64,000 bases of DNA from DASQPE01 sp041488455 (GTDB lineage Bacteria; Gemmatimonadota; Gemmatimonadetes; Gemmatimonadales; GWC2-71-9), in NCBI GenBank assembly GCA_041488455.1, contig JBGPPG010000002.1, positions 1 through 64,000 on the forward strand. The letters are read 5' to 3'. Positions within the stretch are counted from its first letter, which is position 1, and every line of letters starts with the position of its first letter. The position numbers and the translations under genes were made by a program. Positions 52,991 to 60,984 of this stretch are shown here, in pieces. Under the pieces are notes generated by a model, which was not told where the DNA came from, made no database searches, and was given only the letters and a program-made list of their open reading frames with translations.

Positions 52991-53142
52991 GCATCCTCCT
53001 CGGCCGTCCGGCCAGGCGGGTGGGAAGTTGGGTCCCCGAACGTTCGGCGGGGTCCCTCGCGGGCAGGCCACCGTTGGCCCACCGTCAACGACTGTGCAGA
53101 TTCTGAGGGGTCCAGCGGTGTCGCAAGTTCGACCGACCCCGG

Positions 53143-53160
53143 GCGCAAGTCATGTGCCCC
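53143..53160 (-). promoter_or_regulatory. sigma-54 promoter of the Flp/Tad pilus operon
   Basis: On the minus strand the sequence reads GGGGCACATGACTTGCGC, with GG (53158-53157) and GC (53146-53145) exactly 10 nt apart. Flanks GGCAC and TTGC match the sigma-54 consensus; only the first T is replaced by G. Transcription would start near 53134 and give a leader of about 143 nt before the pilin ATG. No sigma-70 promoter of similar quality was seen. Confidence 0.7.
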
Positions 53161-53351
53161 TCTGGAACCGCCGCGGTATTGTGCACTCAACGTCTTACGC
53201 CACAGGCAATTGAGACATGATGCGGCCACCGGCCCGGACATCGCTTCACCCGCCGTTGGAGGCGTCCGCGAGGCGGGCCGGTCGTCGCAGCCGCACAACG
53301 GTCCCCTCGCACGCAGGCGTCGCAAGGGATCCGGAAGTCTTTCAGCACCTG

Positions 53352-53382
53352 CCGGATATCGCCGGCTCAGCCGGCCATCCGG
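53352..53382. repeat. perfect two-part inverted repeat
   Basis: CCGGAT (53352-53357) and GCCGGC (53361-53366) are mirrored by GCCGGC (53370-53375) and ATCCGG (53377-53382) around TCA. No T-run follows on either strand, so it is not a typical terminator. It could be an operator or a processing site for the divergent genes. Confidence 0.5.
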
Positions 53383-53548
53383 GTGCCGCAAATCTTCTCA
53401 ACTTTGCCCCGGCGCGACAGATCAGAATTGCGGCGCCTATGCAACAGGCGGCACTACAAGGCTACCGGCTTTTCGGGCCCCTCAACGCCCTGCAGGCGGC
53501 CCAAATCGTGCTTCCCCGCCCGGGATCATCAACTCCATCCCCGCGCAC

Positions 53549-54235
53549 TTGAACCGACCACCGGAGGGGCCCATTCGGACCGCCACCCGCCCGCGGCTCG
53601 CTGGTACGCACCATTGGAGCGACTGGCTCGGGCTCGCTGCATTTTCCGCGCTCGCGGTCAGCCTCTGGCGGCGCGCCCCCGAGTTCGGGCTGGCGGTCAT
53701 CCCCGCCTTCTCGGCGGAGCTGCTCGTAGCCGCCAGCTTCCTCTTGCGCGGACCGGCCCGGCGCACCTCGGTCGGGTGGCTTCCACGCGTCGTCGCGTAC
53801 GCCCACACCTTCCTGCCGATGGTATTTCTGGAGCTGGCCGGCGCCTATCACCCCGAATGGCTCACCCGCACCGCCAACCCGGCGCTCGCGACCACCGGAG
53901 GGCTGGTCTGGCTGTTTGGGGCGTTGTTGGCCCTGTGGCCATTGTGGCAGCTTCGGCGGGCGTTCAGTGTGGAGCCCCAGGCCCGGGAGCTGGTCACGAC
54001 CGGGCCCTACCGCTTTGCGCGTCATCCAATCTACGCTGCGTACGCATTCGTCAATGCCGGGCTTTGGCTTCGCCACCCGACGTTGCCGTTCGGAACGGTA
54101 CTCCTGGTCTGGTTCGGCCTCCTGATACTCAGGATCCGGTACGAGGAGCGGATCCTTGAGACCACCTTTCCTGCCTACGCCGCCTACCGGGCTCGGGTAG
54201 GCGCCTTTGGTCCCCGGCCTGGCCTGACCCGATGA
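53549..54235 (+). CDS. isoprenylcysteine carboxyl methyltransferase-like membrane protein
   Basis: A 228-residue integral membrane protein with about six hydrophobic segments. The C-terminal ICMT/PEMT-type SAM region has ELVTTGPYRFARHPIYAAYAFVNAGLWL and ILRIRYEERILETTFPAYAAYRARVGAF. Bacterial members methylate unknown small or lipid substrates. No ATG or GTG is available; TTG 53549 directly before the conserved part was chosen. The upstream open frame to 53210 looks non-coding. It overlaps the next gene (ATGA). Confidence 0.75.
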   Translation: MNRPPEGPIRTATRPRLAGTHHWSDWLGLAAFSALAVSLWRRAPEFGLAVIPAFSAELLVAASFLLRGPARRTSVGWLPRVVAYAHTFLPMVFLELAGAYHPEWLTRTANPALATTGGLVWLFGALLALWPLWQLRRAFSVEPQARELVTTGPYRFARHPIYAAYAFVNAGLWLRHPTLPFGTVLLVWFGLLILRIRYEERILETTFPAYAAYRARVGAFGPRPGLTR

Positions 54236-55791
54236 CCGGGGACCGCCAGCGGCCGAAGCCATCCCTCTTCGACATCATTTTCGTCATTTGGGCCGTCGTG
54301 ATTCCCGTCGGCTTCAGCGGCCGGCTCCTGAGTAGCGACGGGGACCTGGCGCGGCACCTCCGCCTCGGCGAGCTCATGCTGAGCCAGCACGCTATTCTGC
54401 GCACCGATGTCTTCTCATTCACGGCGGGGGGGAAGCCCTTCCTCGCGTTCGAGTGGGGCAGCGAAGTGGCGTACGCGGCAGCCGAGCGACTGGGCGGGCT
54501 CGCTCTGGTCGCGGTCCTCGCGGGTCTCCTGCTCGCGCTCACGTTCGCCCTCGTTGCCCGCTTCATAGTACGCCGGGGCGGCGACCCATTCCTCGCCTAC
54601 TTGGTAAGCACGGCGGTTGCGGTGCTCACTGCGGGCCACTGGCTGGCGCGGCCCCATCTGTTCACGTTGGTCTTCGTGGTCCTGCTGCTCGAGCTCCTGG
54701 AGCGCGACGAACCCGCCCCGCTTTGGCTCTACCCGCTCCTCTTCGCCGTCTGGGCCAACCTCCACGGCGGCTTCACCTATGGCTTGATCCTGATCGGGGC
54801 GTACCTGGTCGGCGATCTTCTGGAGGCCTGGCAGGCGGCGGACCCCGGGCCGCGGCTCGCATCCGCGCGCCACCGGGCACTGGCCTTGTGCCTCGCGGTT
54901 CTCGCGACCCTGGCGAACCCGAACGGGATCGGGCTGCTGGCTCACGTGGTGGCCTTTTTCGGGCAGCAGGACATCCTGCGTCAGACCAACGAGTTCCTGT
55001 CGCCCAACTTCCACACGATCAACGGCAAGATCTTCCTCCTGGTGCTGATCGCCGTCATCGGAGCCCTCGCGCTCTGCGGACGGCGGCCCGGCTGGGCCCG
55101 GCTGCTCGTGATTCTGGGCAACATCGCCATGGCGCTGGTATCCCAGCGGAACATCGAGCTGTTCGCCATCGCGGCGCTCCCGCTCGTTGCCCTGCACGTG
55201 GATCGCGAGTGGCGCGCTCTGCCGATTCTCGGGCGGGCGCGGAGCGTGTTCCAGCGGGAGTACCGCGGCGCCTATTCCGGGCTCGCGGCCGGGCTCGTGG
55301 CCGCACTGCTGGTCGGGCTGGGGCTGCTTCACGGGCGCGTCGCGGAGATTCAGCTCATCGAGGATCGGTTCGACCCCGCGGCGTTTCCCGCCGCCGTTGC
55401 CGAGCGGGGGCGGCAGGCGGGTGTGACGGGGCCGATATTCAACGAGTTCATCTGGGGCGGATGGATCATGCATGAGTGGCCCGAGATGCCGGTGTTCATC
55501 GACGGGGGCACGGACCACTACGGCCAGGCGCTCTTCAACGAGTACCTCCAGGTGTGGAATCTCGAGCCCGGCTGGCGTGACGTCCTGACCCGGTGGAAGA
55601 TCCGCTGGGTGCTGGTGGATCCGAATACGCCCCTCGCACACGAGTTGGTGCGGGAGCCCGGTTGGGGCCTGTGGTATTGCGACTCGGTGGGCGTGATGCT
55701 GGAGCACGCCCTCGACGCGCCGGACACCGGGTCGGCGGGTCTCCAGACGCTCGGCCGGTGCTCGGCGCCGCCGGGCCGCACTCCGCGCTGA
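54232..55791 (+). CDS. polytopic membrane protein, GT-C-like
   Basis: A 519-residue protein with roughly ten membrane segments and a soluble C-terminal third (FDPAAFPAAVAERGRQAG to PREPGWGLWYCD). The first loop has SSDGDLARHLRLGELML, reminiscent of the acidic catalytic loop of GT-C glycosyltransferases that use lipid-linked sugars. No specific family was recognised with confidence. Neighbouring GT-C and GT2 genes and overlap with the ICMT-like gene support a role in membrane glycan building. Confidence 0.65.
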   Translation: MTGDRQRPKPSLFDIIFVIWAVVIPVGFSGRLLSSDGDLARHLRLGELMLSQHAILRTDVFSFTAGGKPFLAFEWGSEVAYAAAERLGGLALVAVLAGLLLALTFALVARFIVRRGGDPFLAYLVSTAVAVLTAGHWLARPHLFTLVFVVLLLELLERDEPAPLWLYPLLFAVWANLHGGFTYGLILIGAYLVGDLLEAWQAADPGPRLASARHRALALCLAVLATLANPNGIGLLAHVVAFFGQQDILRQTNEFLSPNFHTINGKIFLLVLIAVIGALALCGRRPGWARLLVILGNIAMALVSQRNIELFAIAALPLVALHVDREWRALPILGRARSVFQREYRGAYSGLAAGLVAALLVGLGLLHGRVAEIQLIEDRFDPAAFPAAVAERGRQAGVTGPIFNEFIWGGWIMHEWPEMPVFIDGGTDHYGQALFNEYLQVWNLEPGWRDVLTRWKIRWVLVDPNTPLAHELVREPGWGLWYCDSVGVMLEHALDAPDTGSAGLQTLGRCSAPPGRTPR

Positions 55792-55804
55792 GGCCAGACG
55801 CCGC

Positions 55805-56965
55805 ATGGAGGACGCGACGGTGGCGCCCCCGGCCGAACGCCGCCTGAGCCCTTGGCGGATCCTGGCGGTGGCGGGCGTCTGGGAGGTGCTCGGCCTGGTC
55901 GCCTGGGCGATCTCGCCGGCCAGCCACTTCCTGAACATTGCGCTATGCGGCAGCCTGCTGTTGATCTTCGCCGAGCCTGATCTCGCCCGAGCGGGGCGAA
56001 CCCTGCTGCTCGGCGCCGGTTTCGGCCTCGTCTGGGGCATCGCGCACCGCGGGGACCTCGGCGCTCTGCCTACCCATCCGGCGACTCTGGGGGCTTTGCT
56101 CGGCCTCGGCGCACTGGCCGACCTGGTACTGCACCCTCCGCAAGACGGCAGCGTCTCCCTGGCCGCGTTCGGGATTCCCGGGATCGTCCTGGTGGCTGTG
56201 CCGGTGATTCTCAGCATCCGGGGTCCGATGACGCAGGACGCCGTGCTGCTCGAGGCCGATCGTGCTCTCGGCGGACTCTCGAGCTACGCCGTGGCCGGCG
56301 TGTTCGGGACCTGGCCCGCGCTGGCGGCGCTTTCCCGGCTCGCCTACGTGTCGCTGCCGGTCGAGGTCGCCGTGGTGGCGCTGGTGGCGATCCGGAGCGC
56401 CCTCCCGACCATGCGGCCCGGCCGCATCATGCTGGTGTGCCTGCTCACGGGCTTCGTGGGTGCCGCGCTCTACCGGATCTGCCCGGCGACCGGGCCCGTG
56501 TACGCATTCCCGGGCTTCCCGAGCGAGCGTCCCGGAGCCCTCCCGCTGGCGGCGATGCAGGTCCCTCCAGCCTTTCCCCGCAACGCGATTCCCTCGCTCC
56601 ATTTCGCCTGGGCGTGGATCGTCTGGCGCGCGGCCCGGCCCGTTCGCTGGCTCCGCTCGGCGACGCTCCTCTGGCTCGTCGGAATCAGCATCGCAGCCCT
56701 CGGGTTCGGCGAGCACTATTTGATCGATCTGATCGTGGCCGTCCCGTTCGTGACAACCCTGGAGGCCCTTGTGGCACCTGCACGCTGGTATCGGCCTCTC
56801 GCGGGCGCGCTCGTGACCCTGGCGTGGCTGGTTTACCTGGGCACGAGCGGCCGGCTGTCTCCCGCCGTCGGCTGGGTGGCGGTCATCGCGACTCTGGCCA
56901 TCGGGCTGTGGGTGGCGCCCCGCCGCCCCTACGCCGCGCCGGCCCTCGCAGGAGAAGCCGCGTGA
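55805..56965 (+). CDS. PAP2-superfamily membrane phosphatase
   Basis: A 386-residue protein with about ten hydrophobic segments. The phosphatase motifs are AIPSLHFAWAW (PSxH with the catalytic histidine) and GFGEHYLIDLIVAVP (the second histidine and aspartate). This matches the PAP2_3 group (inositolphosphotransferase-like) rather than undecaprenyl pyrophosphatase. It may transfer or remove phospho-groups of lipid-linked sugars. The GTG of the next gene overlaps its stop. Confidence 0.8.
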   Translation: MEDATVAPPAERRLSPWRILAVAGVWEVLGLVAWAISPASHFLNIALCGSLLLIFAEPDLARAGRTLLLGAGFGLVWGIAHRGDLGALPTHPATLGALLGLGALADLVLHPPQDGSVSLAAFGIPGIVLVAVPVILSIRGPMTQDAVLLEADRALGGLSSYAVAGVFGTWPALAALSRLAYVSLPVEVAVVALVAIRSALPTMRPGRIMLVCLLTGFVGAALYRICPATGPVYAFPGFPSERPGALPLAAMQVPPAFPRNAIPSLHFAWAWIVWRAARPVRWLRSATLLWLVGISIAALGFGEHYLIDLIVAVPFVTTLEALVAPARWYRPLAGALVTLAWLVYLGTSGRLSPAVGWVAVIATLAIGLWVAPRRPYAAPALAGEAA

Positions 56966-57606
56966 CGTCACGCGCCGAGGTGCCCGTTGGCGGCGCGGCG
57001 TTGGTCAGGGAGGACGTTCTCCTTCGGGTCGTGTTCCTGGTCTCTGGCTTCGCCGCGATTCTCTACCAGGTGGTCTGGCAGCGCACGCTGTTCACCCTCA
57101 TCGGAATTACGATCGAGGCCGTGACGCTCATCGTCACCGCCTTCATCCTGGGCCTCGGGATCGGAAGCCTCCTGGGGGGCAGGCTCTCCCGAGCGGAACC
57201 TCGCCGGCTTGTCCTCCGCTTCGCCGCGGTGGAGCTCGGTGTCGGCCTGTTCGGGGCGATCTCGCTGCCGCTGCTGCACGCCGTCGGGCGGTGGACGCTG
57301 GGCCTGCCGCCGGCGGCGACCGCCGCGGTCACATTCGCCGCGATCCTCCCGCCGACCATGGGGATGGGGGCAACCCTGCCGATTCTCGTCGCCTACTACG
57401 TCCGCCGGTTCGGCAATGTCGGCAGTGCGGTCGGCGGCCTCTACTTCATCAACACCCTCGGCTCCGCCGTCGCGGCGTTCGCGGCCGCCTACTCCCTGAT
57501 GCCACTGCTGGGGCAGACCCGCGTGGTGTGGCTGGCGGCCGGTTGCAACCTGATCGTCGCGGCGACAGCGGCACTAGGCCTGCGCGGGAAGGCGAGGCAG
57601 CCGTGA
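56962..57606 (+). CDS. spermidine-synthase-like membrane domain, first half
   Basis: A 214-residue protein with six hydrophobic segments. It contains VFLVSGFAAILYQVVWQRTLFTLIG and ILPPTMGMGATLPILVAYYVRR, and ends with GGLYFINTLGSAVAAFAAAYSLMPLLG. These are the signatures of the N-terminal membrane half of 'fused MFS/spermidine synthase' proteins. The enzymatic half is not in this protein. The next gene repeats the same kind of membrane domain and carries the methyltransferase-fold domain. GTG 56962 overlaps the PAP2 stop. Confidence 0.75.
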   Translation: MTSRAEVPVGGAALVREDVLLRVVFLVSGFAAILYQVVWQRTLFTLIGITIEAVTLIVTAFILGLGIGSLLGGRLSRAEPRRLVLRFAAVELGVGLFGAISLPLLHAVGRWTLGLPPAATAAVTFAAILPPTMGMGATLPILVAYYVRRFGNVGSAVGGLYFINTLGSAVAAFAAAYSLMPLLGQTRVVWLAAGCNLIVAATAALGLRGKARQP

Positions 57607-59168
57607 GCATGACCCTCGCCCTCGCAGTCGCCGCGCTCAGCGGGTTCGTCGCGCTGTCGTACGAGATTCTCTGGTACCGGCTCTTCGCCTTTGCGGCGGG
57701 CGGCACCGCTCCGGCGTTTGCCCTGCTGCTCGGCTTCTACCTGTACGGGCTCGCCGCGGGGGGGCTGCTGGCGCGCAGGATCTGCCGGGGCAAGGCCGCC
57801 GGAGCGAGCCGTCAGCGCCTTCTCGCCCTGGCCGCCTTCACCGTGGCCGCCAACGCGGTCGGCTACCTCGTGGTACCTGCACTCACGTCGGCCTGCACGA
57901 TTGGGGGCTGCTTTATCGCCCTTCCGGCAGTTGCGCTCTCGACGGTGTTGCTGGGGGCGACGCTGCCCCTGGTGAGCCACGCCGCGATTCCGCCCGACTG
58001 GCAGGCGGGCTCGCGCCTTTCGATCCTCTACTTCGCCAACATCCTGGGCTCGGCGGCGGGGAGCCTGATCACTGGCTACGGATTGATGGAGTGGTGGCCG
58101 TCCAGCCGCATCGCGGTGTTCATCGCGCTGGTGGGGCTGGGGCTGGCGGCCGTGTTCCTGCGCGCCGGCCGCGCGCCGGCGGCCGCCTATGTCGGGCTGG
58201 TGCTCGCGGCGGCAGGCTCGGTCCTGGCCACGCCGCGACTCTTCGACCAGCTCTACGAAAAGCTGCTGTTCAAGCAGCGTTTTCGCCCCGAGCTCCGGTT
58301 CGCGAACACGCTGGAGAACCGGGCCGGCGTGATCAACATCATGCCGTCGGGCCGGGTGTTCGGCGGCGGCGTCTATGACGGATACGCGCGGATCGATCTC
58401 GTGAGCGACCCCAACCTGCTCGTGCGGGTGGTGGCGATTCCGGCGTTCCATCCGCAGCCGAAGCGCGTCCTCGCGATCGGTCTCTCGATGGGCGCCTGGG
58501 AGCAGATCCTGGCGAACCTGCCGGGCGTCGAGCACCTCACCGTGGTCGAGATCAATCGGGGATACCTCGCGCTGATCCCGCGGTACCCCGACGTCGCGAG
58601 CCTGCTGCACAACCCCAAGGTGACGATCGTCATCGACGACGGACGCCGCTGGCTCAATCATCATCCCGACGAGCGCTTCGATCTGATCGTCGCCAACATC
58701 TCCTTCCATTGGCGCGAGCACGCGACCAACCTGCTCTCCCGCGAGTTCCTCGAGCTCATGCGCAACCATCTCGCCCCGGGCGGGGTGTATTACTACAACA
58801 CGACGTCTTCAGCCGATGCCCTCAAGACGGCGTTCACGGTGTTCCCCTACGGCCTGCGGTTCATGAACTTCGCCGCGGTGAGCGACAGCCCCCTCCCGTT
58901 CGACACCGATGCCTGGCGACGAGGCCTCGAGGCGCTGCGGATCGACGGCCGCCCCGCCCTGGATCTCACGGACCCCGCACACCAGCGCCGGCTGGACCAG
59001 ATTCTCGCGCTCGCCGACCCGGCCATCGCGCCACCCACCGGCATGCCGGCGCCGACGGTCGAATCACGGGAGGACGCCCTCCGGGGCGCAGGCGCGGCGC
59101 GCGTGATCACCGACGACAACATGGCTACGGAGTGGAGGGTGTGGACGCTGGGCGCCTGGGACCCCTGA
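57603..59168 (+). CDS. spermidine-synthase-like protein (membrane domain plus degenerate SAM-fold domain)
   Basis: A 521-residue protein. An N-terminal six-segment membrane domain (SGFVALSYEILWYRLFAF; LSTVLLGATLPLVSHAAI; LYFANILGSAAGSLITGYGLM) is homologous in style to the preceding protein. The C-terminal Rossmann domain has VLAIGLSMGAWEQIL in place of the spermidine-synthase GGGDG loop and LIVANISFHWREHATN in place of the catalytic aspartate region. Aminopropyl transfer is therefore unlikely. Substrate binding may persist. It overlaps its neighbour by 4 nt. Confidence 0.75.
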   Translation: MSMTLALAVAALSGFVALSYEILWYRLFAFAAGGTAPAFALLLGFYLYGLAAGGLLARRICRGKAAGASRQRLLALAAFTVAANAVGYLVVPALTSACTIGGCFIALPAVALSTVLLGATLPLVSHAAIPPDWQAGSRLSILYFANILGSAAGSLITGYGLMEWWPSSRIAVFIALVGLGLAAVFLRAGRAPAAAYVGLVLAAAGSVLATPRLFDQLYEKLLFKQRFRPELRFANTLENRAGVINIMPSGRVFGGGVYDGYARIDLVSDPNLLVRVVAIPAFHPQPKRVLAIGLSMGAWEQILANLPGVEHLTVVEINRGYLALIPRYPDVASLLHNPKVTIVIDDGRRWLNHHPDERFDLIVANISFHWREHATNLLSREFLELMRNHLAPGGVYYYNTTSSADALKTAFTVFPYGLRFMNFAAVSDSPLPFDTDAWRRGLEALRIDGRPALDLTDPAHQRRLDQILALADPAIAPPTGMPAPTVESREDALRGAGAARVITDDNMATEWRVWTLGAWDP

Positions 59169-59181
59169 GCAGCGGGTAAAG

Positions 59182-60984
59182 TCAGGCGCCGCGCGGCGCC
59201 GACGCAGCGCGGCGATCCCGCACGGCGATGAGAGCCCAGAGCACGCCGAACAGCACGACACCGGCTAGAAACCGCGGGTCCGCGATCTGGAGGTGCATCC
59301 CGCTCAAGGAGCCTGTCCGTATCTCCAACGTCCCGGGATCGGCCGACGGCGGCGGCCCGGTGCGTGCGGCGCCCGCCGGAATCTCGCCGTAGACCAGATA
59401 TTCCCCCTCCTCCGCGATCAGCTCGTACCCCTCGAAGAGCCGCGCCAGCTCCGGATCGCGCCCGAAGTAGCGGATGTACTGGAAACGCCGGAGTCCGTTC
59501 CGGGGCACATCGTGCGCGGGCCGGAGCACCAGCAGTAGCGCGGGCCTGGCCTGGAGCAGGTCTTGCCGCACCGCGTCCCACATGAACCGCTCCGGCATCG
59601 CCATCTCGGCCGGGTCCCGGTAGTCGAGTGGGGCTCCCGCGACGAGGGCGTCCCAGTAGCTGGCCGGCAGCAGCCAAAGGTGGGGGAAGCGCGACGCCAG
59701 ACGTACGCCCGCATAGGTGATGAGCGGGAAGGCGCCGTCGAGATGATAGGACAGGACGCCGACCGGCCGGCCGGCCGCGTGGGACCGGATGAATCGGGCG
59801 CGCGCATACAGGTCCTCCCGGGCCTCGCGCTCGGACGGACTGCCGCCCAGCGCGTCGATCGCGGCCCCCCCCAACGTCAGGAGCGCGAGCGTGAGTGCCG
59901 CAGCCCGGGAGACCTGGCTGTAGACCCGCTCGCTGAGGCGCACCGCCCGGGGCGGCCCGTCGAGAGCGATGAGCCCAAGCAGGACGTACGCGAGGGCCTC
60001 GGCGGGATAGAAGTGATATGGAAGGCCCTTCTGCTGAGCCACCCCAGCCAGATAGCAGCCGACGACCCCAGTCGTGAGCACCGCGGTGAGAATCTGATCG
60101 CGCTCGTATCGCTGGAGCGCCACGTGCGCCAGGAGCGCCAGAAAGACCACAGCGGCGCCGGGCGCGAACAGAATCAGGGACGAAAGCGGCTCACGCAGGT
60201 AGCGGACGTACGTGGGCCCCAGCTCCATCGCCACCTTGAAGTATTCCGGCGTGAGCAGGGCGATCGCGCCGACGTAGGCGGCCAGCAGCGCGAATGTGCC
60301 GGCCAGCTCCGGGCTGAGCCGCCAACGGTCGGCGGGTCGGCGCAGGCGCTGGTAGCCCTCGAGGGCCAGCCATGCGAGCCCGAAATGCGGCTTGAGCGCG
60401 AGCGCAAGGCCGGCGAGGAGCCCAATGGCCGCCGCCTCATAGAACCGCACGGCGGGCGCGCGCCCGGCTACCCGCGCGGCCACGAGGAGCAGGTAAGGAG
60501 CGAGCAGCGCCAGCACGAAGTGCTCGCGCTGTCCGAAGTCGTCGCCGGAGAACGGGAACAGCGCGAAGAAGAGCAGGAGGAGGAGCCAGCGTCTGAACGC
60601 TGGATCGTCGCGCACGAGATAACGGCCAACCAGGCGAGCGCAGAAGCAGAACAGCGCCACGACGACCGCGAACGTGGCCACCCGATAGACGAAGAACTCG
60701 GAGAGGTGCCACGCTCGCGCCAGGAACGCCACCCCGACATTGAGCCAGACGATCAGGGGCGGATTGATCTCGACGATGTCACGATAGAGCCGGGCACCAT
60801 CCAGCACTCTCCCGCCCGCGTAGAGCAGGAACGCCATGTCCGGAGACGCCGCGCGCGACACCTGGGCGGCGAGCGTCAGCGCGCCGAGCGCGAACAACGC
60901 CGCCCGGAAGAGCGATCGATGGCCGGCTTCGCCGTTTACCAATCGGCCTCGGCCGCCGAGCGGACGACCCGCGGCGATCCGCAT
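59182..60984 (-). CDS. GT39-like membrane glycosyltransferase
   Basis: A 600-residue GT-C protein: a first membrane segment is followed by the acidic loop MAFLLYAGGRVLDGARLYRDIVEINPPLIVWL, with DIVEINPP as the conserved dolichyl/undecaprenyl-phosphate sugar donor motif. About eleven further hydrophobic segments and a C-terminal soluble domain (LLYARARFIRSHAAGRPVGVLSYHLDGAFPLITY) follow. It likely transfers a sugar from a lipid carrier. ATG 60984 lies 48 nt inside the previous gene; TTG 60942 is possible. Confidence 0.8.
   Translation of the reverse strand: MRIAAGRPLGGRGRLVNGEAGHRSLFRAALFALGALTLAAQVSRAASPDMAFLLYAGGRVLDGARLYRDIVEINPPLIVWLNVGVAFLARAWHLSEFFVYRVATFAVVVALFCFCARLVGRYLVRDDPAFRRWLLLLLFFALFPFSGDDFGQREHFVLALLAPYLLLVAARVAGRAPAVRFYEAAAIGLLAGLALALKPHFGLAWLALEGYQRLRRPADRWRLSPELAGTFALLAAYVGAIALLTPEYFKVAMELGPTYVRYLREPLSSLILFAPGAAVVFLALLAHVALQRYERDQILTAVLTTGVVGCYLAGVAQQKGLPYHFYPAEALAYVLLGLIALDGPPRAVRLSERVYSQVSRAAALTLALLTLGGAAIDALGGSPSEREAREDLYARARFIRSHAAGRPVGVLSYHLDGAFPLITYAGVRLASRFPHLWLLPASYWDALVAGAPLDYRDPAEMAMPERFMWDAVRQDLLQARPALLLVLRPAHDVPRNGLRRFQYIRYFGRDPELARLFEGYELIAEEGEYLVYGEIPAGAARTGPPPSADPGTLEIRTGSLSGMHLQIADPRFLAGVVLFGVLWALIAVRDRRAASAPRGA

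Larger units (their letters stand above)
52991..53548. other. 558-nt gene-free region between pilin and ICMT-like genes
   Basis: This divergent intergenic region holds the pilin leader (with GC-rich inverted repeats CCGAAC/GTTCGG around 53037-53048), the sigma-54 promoter at 53143-53160, and an imperfect palindrome TTGTGCACTCAA (53179-53190). A perfect two-part hairpin lies at 53352-53382. The 111-codon frame at 53217-53552 has weak GC3 bias and no recognisable motif, and was not called. Confidence 0.6.

Noticed and set aside
53121..53140. Second sigma-54 promoter just downstream of the pilin promoter
   Set aside because: GG and GC are 8 or 12 nt apart, not 10.
53217..53552. 111-codon frame in the pilin-ICMT gap
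   Set aside because: Third-position GC is weaker than in real genes here, there is no ribosome site or recognisable motif, and it covers the palindrome.
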